Positions 63,309 to 64,000 of a stretch of DNA of 64,000 bases are shown here, piece by piece. The stretch's first letter is position 1. Each line of letters opens with the position of its first letter. The stretch lies in assembly GCA_025062105.1 (NCBI GenBank), contig JANXAQ010000061.1, positions 33,188 through 97,187 of the forward strand, in the 5' to 3' direction. A program made the translations under genes and the position numbers. The stretch is from Thermoguttaceae bacterium (lineage in GTDB: Bacteria; Planctomycetota; Planctomycetia; Pirellulales; Thermoguttaceae). The notes beneath the pieces were generated by a model. The model saw nothing but the letters and a program-made list of their open reading frames with translations. It did not search any database and had not been told where the DNA came from.

Positions 63309-63800
63309 GAAAGCCGCCACCGGCCGAATCAGCCTCCTACCGGCATTATCCCCCACAAAGCCGAAACCAAGCCTTCGGCCCGATCAAGGTAGCTTTTGGT
63401 CTGAGCTGGCGAGGTTTGGACCTGCTGGGGCGTGGCCCGATAGCAGCCCAAGCGGCGGCCACCAGGTCCAACATAGTGCTAATAGCTCCGTTTGGTAACA
63501 GTTCAGCCCGATCCAATGGGCTCATTTGCCACCTTTCCCATGCGCAAACACAAGGGGGATGAAAACGGAGACCGGAATCGGCTGTTTAGGCACGCAGAGG
63601 GCTAATCTTCGGCCTGTCTAGCCTCTTTCCGGCCGCCAAAATCGCCGGGAGGCAAAACCCAAGAGTGTCTATCGGCCTTTTCAGTTGTCTTGGGGGGTTG
63701 GTCAAGCACTTTCGAGGCAGTCCGCGGAACCGAAAAATGTCAATCGGCCTTTTGAGTGGTAGCAGACGGCTAGGCTCCGGCTCGGCCTGCCTCTGGTGGC
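63309..63800. other. Gap after rpsP
   Basis: About 490 bases with no gene recognised. A reversed shared motif (plus-strand GTAACAGTTCAGCCCGA) is at 63495-63511, and ATCGGCCTTTT recurs at about 63670 and 63741. Confidence 0.4.
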
Positions 63801-64000
63801 CTCGCTGTTATACACAAGTTAAATTTCAGACGCTCGGCCATCACTTTAGGCAAAGCAGGAAAACTCGTTGAACAACACAGAATGGATCAAATAGAAAATA
63901 TAGATAAATCTTTTTCTGAAACTAAAGATCTGCTGATTTTCTAAATGATTTTTCCCAAATTGTGCAATTTATCCAAAGTAACCGTTAGCTTGTTTTGAAA
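63801..64000 (+). repeat. Family C element, cut by the window end
   Basis: Starts CTCGCTGTTATACACAAG, then ACACAGAATGGATCAAAT and TTTATCCAAAGTAACCG. Closely matches the copy at 56334-56616; about 80 bases are missing beyond the window. Confidence 0.85.

Overview
The window looks like a chromosomal stretch of a planctomycete (phylum Planctomycetota; phylum-level confidence about 0.85, genus not resolved). The support is a set of protein types I recognise from that phylum: a twin-arginine exported Gfo/Idh/MocA oxidoreductase, a BON-domain protein with a Tyr/Pro-rich C-terminus, paired Hsp70-like proteins without lids, a TPR / ExbB / ExbD / prenyltransferase-like-toroid gene set, an HpnN-like RND protein, and the remains of a planctomycete-type tyrosine integrase. 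No database search was possible.

Layout. 1-1088 repeats; 1089-4930 two Hsp70-like genes; 5545-6996 exported oxidoreductase; 7788-10704 a divergent pair (secreted beta-propeller, truncated glycosyltransferase); 11565-12506 secreted protein; 13107-14816 acyl-ACP/CoA ligase; 15909-16283 response regulator; 17575-22512 three small envelope proteins; 23475-33601 a TPR, ExbB, ExbD and toroid gene set spread over 10 kb; 36056-36653 two tatA genes; 37954-38027 tRNA-Val with a decayed integrase reading into it; 40276-43254 RND transporter; 44564-45835 RidA-like protein; 46624-48102 PQQ-type propeller; 48888-49679 trpC; 51187-51707 RNase P RNA; 52569-54521 rplC and rpsJ; 55689-56288 exported protein; 57277-59481 glucan phosphorylase; 60478-61986 ffh; 62925-63308 rpsP.

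Only about 52% of the window is protein-coding. Much of the rest is short non-coding repeat elements with inverted ends. I recognise seven families and about 83 copies: A (about 150 bp, ends CTCGACTTTTGCCATTTTT), F (a diverged relative of A), D (about 155 bp, ends GAGGCTGTCC), G (ends GAGGCTGTCTGAAAAG), B (about 190 bp, ends GGAACCTCTGCA), C (about 280 bp, ends CTCGCTGTTATACACA) and E (about 110 bp, ends GGCTCTGTTGAAA). No transposase gene is visible, so they appear to be non-autonomous MITE-like elements. Families A, F, D and G are repeatedly bounded by a 3-bp TNA direct repeat and are chained end to end through shared TNA triplets. Family C is flanked by 9-bp target duplications, and one E copy by 8 bp. 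Copies are nested in one another, one supplies the C-terminus of a large TPR protein, and they lie inside gene sets that are compact in most bacteria (S10-L3, ExbB-ExbD, ffh-rpsP).

The genes are mostly housekeeping and envelope functions. The Tat components could export the RR-signal oxidoreductase. The TPR/ExbB/ExbD/toroid proteins probably form one proton-driven envelope machine. Ffh, S16, S10, L3, RNase P and tRNA-Val are translation and secretion basics scattered among the repeats.
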